Shown piece after piece: positions 1 through 7,033 of a stretch of 64,000 nt of DNA. The first letter of the stretch is position 1; every line of letters begins with the position of its first letter. Under the pieces are notes generated by a model that had not been told where the DNA came from, searched no databases, and saw nothing but the letters and a program-made list of their open reading frames with translations. Both the position numbers and the translations under genes were made by a program. Source of the DNA: an uncultured Lachnospiraceae bacterium (GTDB taxonomy: Bacteria > Bacillota > Clostridia > Lachnospirales > Lachnospiraceae); NCBI GenBank assembly GCA_910587295.1, contig CAJULP010000058.1:13750-77749 (forward strand), written 5' to 3'.

Positions 1-110
1 CAATGGCCGTAGGCTGCGGCTCCGCTACAGAACCGGCTGTTAAAACAGAAGAAGCCCGGTCAGGTGAAATATTGCCGGAAGAAATTTTTGGAGAGGATAC
101 CAGTTTTTAT

Positions 111-512
111 ATGAAAAAGAAATTTATACTGATGTTTATGATTACTTTGGTAATGGGAGTGACCGCCTGCTCATCAGAATCAAAAGAGGATTCCGTATCT
201 GTAGAGACTGATTTCCGGCAGGAAACGGATAAGGAAGAAAACACCGTGTGCGATCCCATTGCCGGAATTGTTGAAAAGTATGAAGGTAACACAATCACAA
301 TCAAAAACCCGGATGATGACATGCTCTATTATTTTTCTACGGAGAATGCCCAGATACTGGAAGGTTTTTCCACGGAGAGTGCTCAGGAAGCAGAAGGAGA
401 TCCTTCGATTGCCGTGGGCGACAAAGTGGAGATCAGCTATCGGGGGCTGATTGACTTTGATGAAGAGCACCCAGATGAAGCTGTGAAGATTGTAGTGATT
501 ACGGTTGAATAA
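111..512 (+). CDS. Small secreted lipoprotein, unknown function
   Basis: Predicted 133-residue lipoprotein. The N-terminus is MKKKF followed by a hydrophobic stretch and the lipobox V-T-A-C with the lipidated cysteine at residue 20, so the mature protein should be anchored to the outer face of the membrane. The mature part is acidic. Its C-terminal half (GIVEKYEGNTITI, then VGDKVEISYRG) reads like a small beta-barrel of the DUF3221 kind, but this is only a resemblance. The reading frame is open upstream to the window edge; I chose the ATG at 111 because it begins a clean signal peptide. The ribosome site (GGAGAGG near 90-96) is rather far from it. Function is unknown. Confidence 0.7.
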   Translation: MKKKFILMFMITLVMGVTACSSESKEDSVSVETDFRQETDKEENTVCDPIAGIVEKYEGNTITIKNPDDDMLYYFSTENAQILEGFSTESAQEAEGDPSIAVGDKVEISYRGLIDFDEEHPDEAVKIVVITVE

Positions 513-619
513 CTTTTATACACGGGAATCCCATTGTGAATGGCAATGAGATTGCTTTCTTCTGGACTGCTTTGCCAGGGAATAGAAAACATATATCTTG
601 ACAACTGTCTTTTTTATGT

Positions 620-654
620 CTTATGCTGTACTTGTTTATATAATACAGTATAAG
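620..654. promoter_or_regulatory. Inverted-repeat operator overlapping the -10 of the GntR gene
   Basis: Arms CTTATGCTGTA (620-630) and TACAGTATAAG (644-654) are inverted repeats matching at 10 of 11 positions around a 13-base spacer. A perfect TATAAT lies at 639-644, inside the dyad. This arrangement fits autorepression by the GntR regulator whose gene starts 20 bases downstream. A TTGACA at 598-603 lies too far from this -10 for normal spacing. Confidence 0.6.
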
Positions 655-673
655 ATACAAAGGCGGTGATGGT

Positions 674-1060
674 TTGGAGATTGTTGTAAGTAATAAAGTA
701 AGTCGTCCTCTGTATGAGCAGATTGTGTCGCAGATAAAAGGACAGATTATGAGTGGAGAACTGAAGGCGGGTGAGGCGATTCCCTCTATCCGCTCTCTGG
801 CAAAGTCGCTGCAGATCAGTGTTCTGACCGTGCAGAAGGCATATGACATCCTGCAGGAAGATGGCTTTATTGAAACGACAGCCGGAAAAGGCTGCTATGT
901 ATCTGTTAGGAATCAGGACTTCTATTTGGAAGAACAGCAAAAAAAGATAGAGGGCTGTTTCAATGATGCAATAGAAATAGCCCGTATGAGCGGAATACCG
1001 CTTGATAAATTAGTCAGCTTATTAACATTATTGTATGAGGAGGAATACAAGGAAGATTAG
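674..1060 (+). CDS. GntR-family transcriptional regulator, YtrA type
   Basis: DNA-binding repressor of 128 residues. The N-terminal winged helix-turn-helix spans about residues 10-75 (PLYEQIVSQI, then IPSIRSLAKSLQISVLTVQ and a GFIETTAGKGCYV wing). The C-terminal tail is short and helical with no large effector domain, which is the layout of the YtrA subfamily. The start is TTG at 674 behind AAAGGCGGTGA. YtrA-type regulators normally sit at the head of an ABC-transporter operon and repress it. Here the transporter genes directly downstream are decayed, so the regulator may now control only itself and perhaps the two-component genes. Confidence 0.9.
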   Translation: MEIVVSNKVSRPLYEQIVSQIKGQIMSGELKAGEAIPSIRSLAKSLQISVLTVQKAYDILQEDGFIETTAGKGCYVSVRNQDFYLEEQQKKIEGCFNDAIEIARMSGIPLDKLVSLLTLLYEEEYKED

Positions 1061-1062
1061 CG

Positions 1063-1397
1063 ATGGCGGCAATTATCCGGATTTCCGTTGCATCTTCCCA
1101 CATTACCAGTGACCTGGAGAAGATTGCCGATTATATCGTGTTTATCCATGAAGGAAAGGTCGTTTTTGAGAAGCTCAAAGATAAACTGACCGAGCGGTAT
1201 GGCATCATCAAGTGCGGTGCGGCGCAGTTTGATGCACTGGATAAATCCGATATCATTGCGCACCGCAAAATGGACTATGAATGGCAGATCCTGGTTTCAG
1301 ACCGGAAAAAATGCAGAAAAAGTATCCGAAGGCCATGGTTGTTCCGGCAACGATTGATGAGATTATGCTGCTTTATGTAAAGGGGGAAAAGGGATGA
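1063..1397 (+). pseudogene. ABC transporter ATPase, 5' deleted and frameshifted
   Basis: Only the C-terminal part of an ABC ATPase remains. The H-loop motif SSHITSDLEKIADYI and the following EGKVVFE strand are present. Walker A, the Q-loop, the signature and Walker B are all absent. The frame open at 1063 becomes unrelated sequence after about 1310. The conserved tail continues in another frame (MQKKYPKAMVV, PATIDEIMLLYVKGEKG) and ends with the TGA at 1395-1397. The gene therefore has a large 5' deletion plus a frameshift. It sits where the ATPase partner of the YtrA-type regulator is expected. Confidence 0.8.
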
Positions 1398-1768
1398 AAG
1401 GTGTTTTGGGCTTTGGCTTATCCTTTTTGCTGGAAACCAGCGCACTTCTGGTTTTGACTTTGGCTGCCGCCACAACAGCAGCCTTTATCAGTATTACCAG
1501 TGATGCGAGTTCCAAATGGAATAAAAATGTTATTACCATGCCGGTATCAAGGAACCAGATCATTGATGAGAAGTTTTCATTTTACATCCTGCTTGCCGTA
1601 TTGGGATTGCTTACTGCACTGATTCCCTGTGCTGTCCTTGCGTGCTTCGGTACGGATATAACGCTTCACTCGCTATTACTGTACAGCTCTATCGGGATAA
1701 GTGCTACCCTGCTGGCTGGCGATATCATGACGAGGAGGTGGCGCATTGATCCGTATTGCAATCTGTGA
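1394..1768 (+). pseudogene. ABC-2 type permease fragment
   Basis: An open frame of 124 codons resembling the middle of an ABC-2 permease. It has two or three hydrophobic helices (SFLLETSALLVLTLAAATTAAFIS; ILLAVLGLLTALIPCAVLACF; LLLYSSIGISATLLAG) separated by the soluble loop SKWNKNVITMPVSRNQIIDEKF typical of these permeases. The usual first helix and the last helices are missing, and the frame runs out into the next gene (residues after about LLAGD are unrelated). It overlaps the ATPase remnant by four bases. I judge it a truncated, probably non-functional partner of that remnant. Confidence 0.7.
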
Positions 1769-2450
1769 TGATGAAAAACACATGTCTGATCATATAAGGT
1801 CTTTTGTTTCTGATTTTTTTCGTAAAAAGAACCGGGAGATCAGTCTCCGTATGTTTTCCAGCGGCGAAGAGCTGTTAAGCTGCAATGGGCAGATCGACAT
1901 CCTGTTTCTGGATATCCAGATGAAGGAAATGGACGGTATGGAAACGGCAAGGAAGCTGAGGGCTGGTCAGTTCCGTGGAGTTTTAATCTTCATTACGGTG
2001 CTGAAAGAGATGGTATTCCAGTCTTTTGAGGTACAGGCCTACGATTATCTGGTCAAGCCGGTGGATAAAAAACAGTTTGAAAAGACCATGGAGCGCCTTT
2101 ACACTTCCATGCAGAATGCCAGCGAATACAGCCTGCTGGTGCAAAAGGGATATGAGGGGCGCGTCATCCCAAAGGATGAGATTGTCTTCTGTGAGATCAT
2201 AGACCGGAAAATATATCTGAACCTGGTTTCCGGCGATGTTGTTGACTATTATGAACGGATTGAAAATTTGGAAACAAAGTTAGACAAGCGTTTTTACAGA
2301 TGCCACAGGAGCTATCTAATCAATTTGAAACATTTAAAAGGCTATAAAAACGGAACTGCCTGTATGGATAATGGCAAAGAGATTCCCGTATCACGGCTGC
2401 GGAGCAAGGAGTTCTCCGGCGTTGTTCTGCAATATATGAAAAATATATAA
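1746..2450 (+). CDS. LytTR-family response regulator (AgrA/ComE-like)
   Basis: Cytoplasmic response regulator of 234 residues. The receiver domain covers about residues 1-118, with the acidic pair D8-D9 and phospho-acceptor D56 (FLDIQMKEMDG). A LytTR DNA-binding domain covers about 130-230 (ending PVSRLRSKEF). It starts at TTG 1746 behind GAGGAGGTGG, and that start lies inside the 3' end of the permease remnant, so a deletion has fused the two regions. Its partner kinase follows 27 bases downstream. Such pairs usually sense peptides and activate nearby promoters with tandem repeats. No peptide precursor or AgrB-like protease is visible here. Confidence 0.92.
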   Translation: MIRIAICDDEKHMSDHIRSFVSDFFRKKNREISLRMFSSGEELLSCNGQIDILFLDIQMKEMDGMETARKLRAGQFRGVLIFITVLKEMVFQSFEVQAYDYLVKPVDKKQFEKTMERLYTSMQNASEYSLLVQKGYEGRVIPKDEIVFCEIIDRKIYLNLVSGDVVDYYERIENLETKLDKRFYRCHRSYLINLKHLKGYKNGTACMDNGKEIPVSRLRSKEFSGVVLQYMKNI

Positions 2451-2477
2451 GAGTTTTTATATACGGGGGCAGGTAAC

Positions 2478-3926
2478 ATGGTTGAGTATTTAGATTTTAT
2501 CAACATATATATTATAGGCCTCATTGAGGGGGTCTTTCAGTTTTATTTCCTGGCCAAAATCCTGGAAAAGAGACTTTTGTTCCCATTCTATTTCCTGTTT
2601 GGAGTATGTGCGGTGATTGTCACCCGCTTCCTTTCAGTTGGCACGGTGACTGGCTTCGTGGTGATGGTATTTCTTCTTACGGTATGTGGGATTCTGGTCT
2701 GCCATGCGGATTTTAAGTCTTCCCTTCTGTATGCAGCCCTGACAATTGAAATCATGCTGCTCTGCTATGGGATTGTGAAATCTCTGATAGGCCTGTTATA
2801 CGCATGGCTGCCATATTTTTTCTATAATACGGCCGGTATTGCGGCCATGCTGGCCAGTGAGGCCGTTTCACTTTTTCTGACAGGGGTTTGTTACTATATG
2901 GTGTATCGCTATTTTTCCAGGGATGTTTTTTATCCAAGGGATGCAACGCATCCCGTTCATACCACATCGGAAATGCAGCAAATGTTTCTGGTTTTTATTC
3001 CGATCCTGATGATTTTTATTATGAGTGAGTACATTAATACGCTTTCATTTGATTACCAGTATGTGGTCTTTGAAGAGGACGGATATTTCGAGTATCTGCT
3101 CAGTCACTGGCAGCTGCTCGCAATGCATCTTTTGGGACTTTTAAGCCTGTTCTGCATTTTGTTCTCTTATAAGAAGCTACAGCAGAATTTCCGCCTCAGC
3201 ACTGAAATTTCACTGCTGGAACAGGAAGAGTATTCCCTGAACCGGTATGTGGAGGAAGCAAAGACCCGTTACGATGAAACAAAGTCGTTCCGCCATGACA
3301 TCAGGAACCACATCGCAGTGGTGAAAAATCTTCTGCAGAGCGGGAAAATGGAAGAAGCGGTAAGCTATATGGAAGATATGGATGATATAGCGGAAAAAAT
3401 GTCATTCCCCTGCAGTACCAATAACCCGGTAGTGGATATTTTGGTGGGAAATAAGCTGGGGATAGCCAAAAGCATGGGGATCGATGTGGACTGTTCCCTC
3501 CTTTTGCCATATCCCTGCAGTCTGCGTGACATTGATATCTGTATTGTCCTGTCAAATGCACTGGATAATGCCATCCAGGCATGTAAATGCCCGGATGGCA
3601 TAGAAAAATATATCCATGTGTCCGGGCGTATCCAGGGAGATTTCCTTATGATGGAAATAGAAAACAGCTTTCATGGGAAAGGTGCGTTCAAAAAAGGAAC
3701 AGGCCTGTCGAATGTAAAGAAGGTGGCTGAAAAATATGGCGGTGCCATGAGTATAGAGACACAGGAGAATAGATTTGTCCTCCATGTGCTGCTGATCATT
3801 TCACAGCACCCAGAAGGTATCCTGCGGCAAATGGAAAGGATGACTGTTCCGGGGAAGGCGCAGGTAGAAAACGAGTTAAGCCAGAAAGACAATGATACCT
3901 ACAGGCGGCAGAATGCTTCTGTATGA
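2478..3926 (+). CDS. GHKL sensor histidine kinase (AgrC-like)
   Basis: Membrane sensor kinase of 482 residues. About seven hydrophobic helices fill residues 1-240. A short linker leads to the phosphorylation site FRHDIRNH (His about 273). The ATPase domain has an N-box (LSNALDNAIQAC) and a G-box (GTGLSNVKKVAEKYGG). This is the AgrC/ComD/CitA-type GHKL architecture. The protein runs about 45 residues past the usual final strand (VLHVLL), and this tail (after ISQHPEG) is hydrophilic and unfamiliar, so the 3' end may have been altered by a rearrangement. It should phosphorylate the LytTR regulator encoded just upstream. Confidence 0.9.
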   Translation: MVEYLDFINIYIIGLIEGVFQFYFLAKILEKRLLFPFYFLFGVCAVIVTRFLSVGTVTGFVVMVFLLTVCGILVCHADFKSSLLYAALTIEIMLLCYGIVKSLIGLLYAWLPYFFYNTAGIAAMLASEAVSLFLTGVCYYMVYRYFSRDVFYPRDATHPVHTTSEMQQMFLVFIPILMIFIMSEYINTLSFDYQYVVFEEDGYFEYLLSHWQLLAMHLLGLLSLFCILFSYKKLQQNFRLSTEISLLEQEEYSLNRYVEEAKTRYDETKSFRHDIRNHIAVVKNLLQSGKMEEAVSYMEDMDDIAEKMSFPCSTNNPVVDILVGNKLGIAKSMGIDVDCSLLLPYPCSLRDIDICIVLSNALDNAIQACKCPDGIEKYIHVSGRIQGDFLMMEIENSFHGKGAFKKGTGLSNVKKVAEKYGGAMSIETQENRFVLHVLLIISQHPEGILRQMERMTVPGKAQVENELSQKDNDTYRRQNASV

Positions 3927-4037
3927 GAATAAAGAGATTCGAATTTTTAGTGTATAATACAGGGAGATGATGGTAAATGCGCACTGTTTTCCGGTAGTGT
4001 AGAAATCATAGCGGCAACTGGACTTTTTAAAAGGATT

Positions 4038-4430
4038 ATGTACGGAAAAATTCAAATGGAGGTACAATTATGCATGCGAAAACGATGGAAGGCCGCATTG
4101 GACGGGAAGACTGATTCTGTTCGGATTGGTGCAGACAACGGCATCTCTGTAGAAGAAACAGTGAATGCTATTAAGATGGAACCTGTAACCTATACGAAAA
4201 CCGGGGAAGCATTTAAATCGGAATCTGGCACAAATATTTCTGCTTCAGAAGGAATGACAGAAGCTGTTAATAAATTTATTCCGATTTTTGTAGGATTACT
4301 TCTTATACTGCGCGGTCTGTTTTGGATTGTTGATGGAAAAAATGGAAACAAGAGAAGCTATTTCTTTGGCATAGCGGCCATTGTGATTGGAATCATCATG
4401 TTCGTAACCGTGTTTTTACAGATTCTGTAA
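4038..4430 (+). CDS. Small membrane protein, possibly with a disrupted N-terminus
   Basis: Hypothetical protein of up to 130 residues with two C-terminal transmembrane helices (FIPIFVGLLLILRGLFWIV and the segment ending IMFVTVFLQIL) and a polar N-terminal half. The best ribosome site (GGAGGT at 58-63 past 4000) serves ATG 4070, which is in a different frame and gives only 14 codons (MHAKTMEGRIGRED). A third frame reads TGRLILFGLVQTTASL, which looks like a membrane helix. The true N-terminus may therefore have been lost through frameshifts, leaving an intact C-terminal half. I do not recognise the family. Confidence 0.5.
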   Translation: MYGKIQMEVQLCMRKRWKAALDGKTDSVRIGADNGISVEETVNAIKMEPVTYTKTGEAFKSESGTNISASEGMTEAVNKFIPIFVGLLLILRGLFWIVDGKNGNKRSYFFGIAAIVIGIIMFVTVFLQIL

Positions 4431-4489
4431 GGCGGGACATAGATTCAGAAAGTTCTGAATTTATGTAATCATTAGAGAGGAGAATGGCA

Positions 4490-4696
4490 ATGAGTAAATA
4501 TAACGCTTTGTGGGAATATGTGCAGAAAAGCGGAAAAGAATCCTTTCAGTTGACCTTTGAGGAGATTCAGGAGATTGCGGGGGTACCGATTGACCACGCT
4601 TTCCTGAAATATAAAAAGGAATTGGCGGACTATGGTTATCAGGTTGGGAAAATATCCATGAAAGGGCAGACCGTGTGCTTTCATAAGGCAGACTGA
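4490..4696 (+). CDS. Small conserved protein, unknown function
   Basis: A 68-residue soluble protein starting MSKYNALWEYVQKSG. I chose ATG 4490 over 4484 because AGGAG at 4478-4482 is correctly spaced only for 4490. Its signature TFEEIQEIAGVPIDHAFL, followed by a Lys-rich YKKELADYGYQV segment and a basic C-terminus, is one I recall from many small clostridial and bacillar proteins of unknown function. It looks intact despite the decayed surroundings. No operon partner is obvious. Confidence 0.75.
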   Translation: MSKYNALWEYVQKSGKESFQLTFEEIQEIAGVPIDHAFLKYKKELADYGYQVGKISMKGQTVCFHKAD

Positions 4697-5070
4697 CTGC
4701 TTTACATATTGAAACAATTTGTCACGCGCAAGAGAATATTATGAACGATAGTCTAAGTTTATGTGTTCTCTATTTGTAGAAACTGCTGCATGGGTCGCAA
4801 AAGAACTGAACAAAACAGTAAAAGAATTACCAAAGGATACAAGTGAAATACTGTAAGAAATATAAACTTTGAGTGTTAGATTATAAAAAGGAAAAAATGT
4901 TAATTCAATAACACATCCGAAACTTCTCATTTGTCGAGAAGACATATATTAAAAAGAAACGGGTGCTGATTGAGGTGCTGGATATGGAAAGAAAAATAAA
5001 ATGCAGATCAGCTAATTTATGCACGGTAATCTTCCTGCTTTGTTTGTAAGGTTTGTAGAATACTTTTTGA
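4697..5070 (+). other. Non-coding stretch with short coding remnants
   Basis: I see no intact gene here. A short open stretch at about 4770-4856 reads FVETAAWVAKELNKTVKELP and ends after TSEIL at the TAA. It looks like the C-terminus of a lost protein. The rest is AT-rich and shows no convincing promoter or terminator. It probably belongs to the decay zone that continues to about 6.9 kb. Confidence 0.4.
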
Positions 5071-5691
5071 TTGAAACAGATCAAACGGCTATTGGGAAGC
5101 CTTTGCTTTGTCGTTTCTTTTGGATTGGAATTAGGGATTTTAGCTCTGCAAGGCAATCCTGCGCATTTGGAAATCTATATTGGCAGTTTTTCTTTAACCG
5201 GTTCTCAAATAAAGAATACAGAGTTCGTTTTTTTTCTGCTATGCATACTATTCAATATCGTCAATGTGTGGATGGAGGAAGGTATTTTCCGCGGTCTGTT
5301 TATGAAAATACTTTCCGAAACAAAGCCATTTATGGCAGCGAATTTTTTTGCCGCGTTTTTATTTGGAATTTGGCACATTGTAATGCCGATCAGAAGCTAT
5401 GTAAATGGCGAAATGTCGTTTGCGGCAATGGTCCTGATGGGTATCGGTTATATTATCCTTGCCGGAATTATGGGAATCAAATGGGGGCTTCTTTGACGCA
5501 TTACGGGAAGCCTATGGGCAGGTCTTGGCGATCATTTATTCAATAATACAGTTGCTGCCAATATGCTGCATGTCGTTTCGCAAAATGGCGTGGACGAATT
5601 ACAAATTGTCCGAATCATGGCTGCGCAGATTATTTCCTTCGTTTTTGTGTTGATGGTTTATTATTACAAGAACGGAAAAGGAAATAGATAG
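5071..5691 (+). pseudogene. CPBP-family intramembrane metalloprotease, frameshifted
   Basis: Remnant of a CAAX-protease/bacteriocin-processing (CPBP) membrane protein. The first frame (5071-5496) carries the EEGIFRG glutamate motif and the second motif FGIWH. It stops at 5494-5496. The third conserved motif, WAGLGDHLFNNT, and a final helix continue in another frame to the TAG at 5689-5691. All three catalytic motifs survive, but no single frame covers them. The N-terminal helices also look shortened compared with the usual 220-300 residues. A frameshift near 5480-5500 would explain it. A recent loss, or a base-calling error, is possible. Confidence 0.75.
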
Positions 5692-5798
5692 AAGCCTGCA
5701 TGGGACTTGGGATTTAGAAAAAAGAGTTTGATCAATGGGCTTAAAAAATACGGTATCATTGAAGAACTTTATGTGTGGGACAAAGAAGGAGAAATTCA

Positions 5799-5927
5799 AT
5801 GGGCAATTTAAAAGAATTAGGGAAACTGATGAAAGAGCATCCTATCATTATTGTTGTAACATTAGCAGCGATGGCTGTGGGCGCAATTTTGGGAGCGGTC
5901 GCGTTTTATCAGGGGTGGTTAGGATGA
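5799..5927 (+). CDS. 42-residue single-pass membrane peptide
   Basis: A small gene with a well-placed ribosome site (GAAGGAG at 5785-5791) and ATG 5799. It encodes a short amphipathic start (MGNLKELGKLMKEHP), one hydrophobic helix of about 20 residues (IIIVVTLAAMAVGAILGAVA) and the tail FYQGWLG. A Gly/Ala-rich helix with a basic N-terminus fits a small membrane-inserted peptide. Just upstream, in another frame, are the last residues of a lost protein ending EGEIQWAI. I do not recognise the family. Toxin, transport-associated and regulatory roles are all open. Confidence 0.55.
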   Translation: MGNLKELGKLMKEHPIIIVVTLAAMAVGAILGAVAFYQGWLG

Positions 5928-5974
5928 CTTTTACTTATGTAAATGCAGGTTGAACAATACGGAGGCAATAGAGT

Positions 5975-6593
5975 ATGGAACTTGTAAAACTGACACACGA
6001 AAATATTGATAAAGAACACATCAGTTGTGCAATCTCCAATAACAGGGATATTCAGGTCATGTCCAAAAAGAACTGACTGAAAGACAGGCTGGACGAGGGG
6101 ATCGTATTCTTAAAAGGCAATGTCCGGGGAAAATGCTTCATTGAATATATCCCTGCGGAATATGCATGGGCGCCCATCAAGGCGGAGGGATATATACATC
6201 GACTGCCTGTGGGTATCCGGACAGTTCAAGGGGCATGGATACTCGAACCTCCTGCTTGAAGCGTTCATCGAAGACAGTAAAGAGAAAGGGAAAAAGGGGC
6301 TTGCGATTCTGTCCTCCAAAAAGAAAATGGGATTCCTCTCCGCTCCAAAGTATATGAGCTATAAGGGATTTCAGACAGCGGATACGGCAGAGCCTTATTT
6401 GAGCTGATGTACCTGCCATTTGAGGAGGATGCCTCCATTCCCTGTTTCCGGAATAGCGTGAGCAGGCAGAAAGATATGCCGGAAGGATTTGTGCTGTATT
6501 ACACAAACCAATGCCCCTTTGCCCTTTACCCTTTACACCCTTTTCCCTTTTCCATGACGGGCAGTTTGTGACACGATTATATAGAATGGTGCA
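5975..6593 (+). pseudogene. YoaP-like GNAT acetyltransferase, multiply disrupted
   Basis: The reading starts at ATG 5975 (MELVKLTHENIDKEHISCAI) and meets an in-frame TGA at 6074-6076. It continues (LNV-like NVRGKCFIEYIPAEYAWAPI), shifts frame near 6190 into the acetyl-CoA-binding region GQFKGHGYSNLLLEAFIED, shifts again near 6390 (FELMYLPF) and reaches VLYYTNQCPF. The middle of the C-terminal domain is missing: the next recognisable motif is PFTPFSLFHDGQFVT, in a different frame. The order matches, from memory, the YoaP family (GNAT plus thioredoxin-like C-terminal domain). It has at least one stop, three frame changes and an internal deletion. Confidence 0.75.
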
Positions 6594-6906
6594 GATCCAT
6601 AGATGTAAACACGAAAGAGGAAACGGTGAACGACTTCCTGAAGGATCTCGGCCATTGCGATTATAGCGTTCGTTCGTCAGAGAGAAGAAAAGGCTTTGCT
6701 GCAGAAATGCTGCGGCAATTACCCGGAATGGCGGAGTCTATCAGCGCAGCTTTGAAATGGATGGAGAATGGACGTTTATAGGTTTTACCGAACCTGAGAG
6801 AAATAGTAAAAAGGAACTGTTAAAGATTGTTGCAGATGTAAAAGAATTTCTTCCGAATGCAGGATGGAAAAGAACAAAAGTTCGATTTTTGTCTATACAA
6901 ACTTAG
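6594..6906 (+). pseudogene. Remnants of a second GNAT acetyltransferase and an unknown protein
   Basis: About 6594-6715 reads VNDFLKDLGHCDYSVRSSE followed by RRKGFAAEMLR, which is the acetyl-CoA-binding core (Q/RxxGxG/A type) of a GNAT enzyme without its start or end. From 6721 another frame reads NGGVYQRSFEMDGEWTFIG and stays open to the TAG at 6904-6906. I cannot assign this last piece. Together they complete the run of broken genes before uvrB. Confidence 0.55.
6871..6884. promoter_or_regulatory. LexA (SOS) box upstream of uvrB
   Basis: The site AGAACAAAAGTTCG contains a perfect GAAC-N4-GTTC dyad. It differs at one flanking base from the Gram-positive LexA consensus CGAAC-N4-GTTCG. It lies about 150 bases before uvrB, upstream of an extended -10 (TGGTAAGAT at 6914-6922). 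SOS control of uvrBA is well known in Firmicutes. Confidence 0.65.
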
Positions 6907-7033
6907 TGATTTGTGGTAAGATAAAAAAGTTCTTTCAGTGTTGCTTTGTCTGCATGGAATTACAGAGGTACGCCAAGGAGCAAAAACAGCAAACCAGGCG
7001 TCTTTTTTACTATGAAATCAGAGGTGAGTATTT

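Noticed and set aside
5019..5546. 175-codon plus-strand frame across the CPBP remnant
   Set aside because: It runs out of frame with the EEGIFRG and WH motifs and gives a Cys/Arg/Phe-rich sequence without family resemblance.
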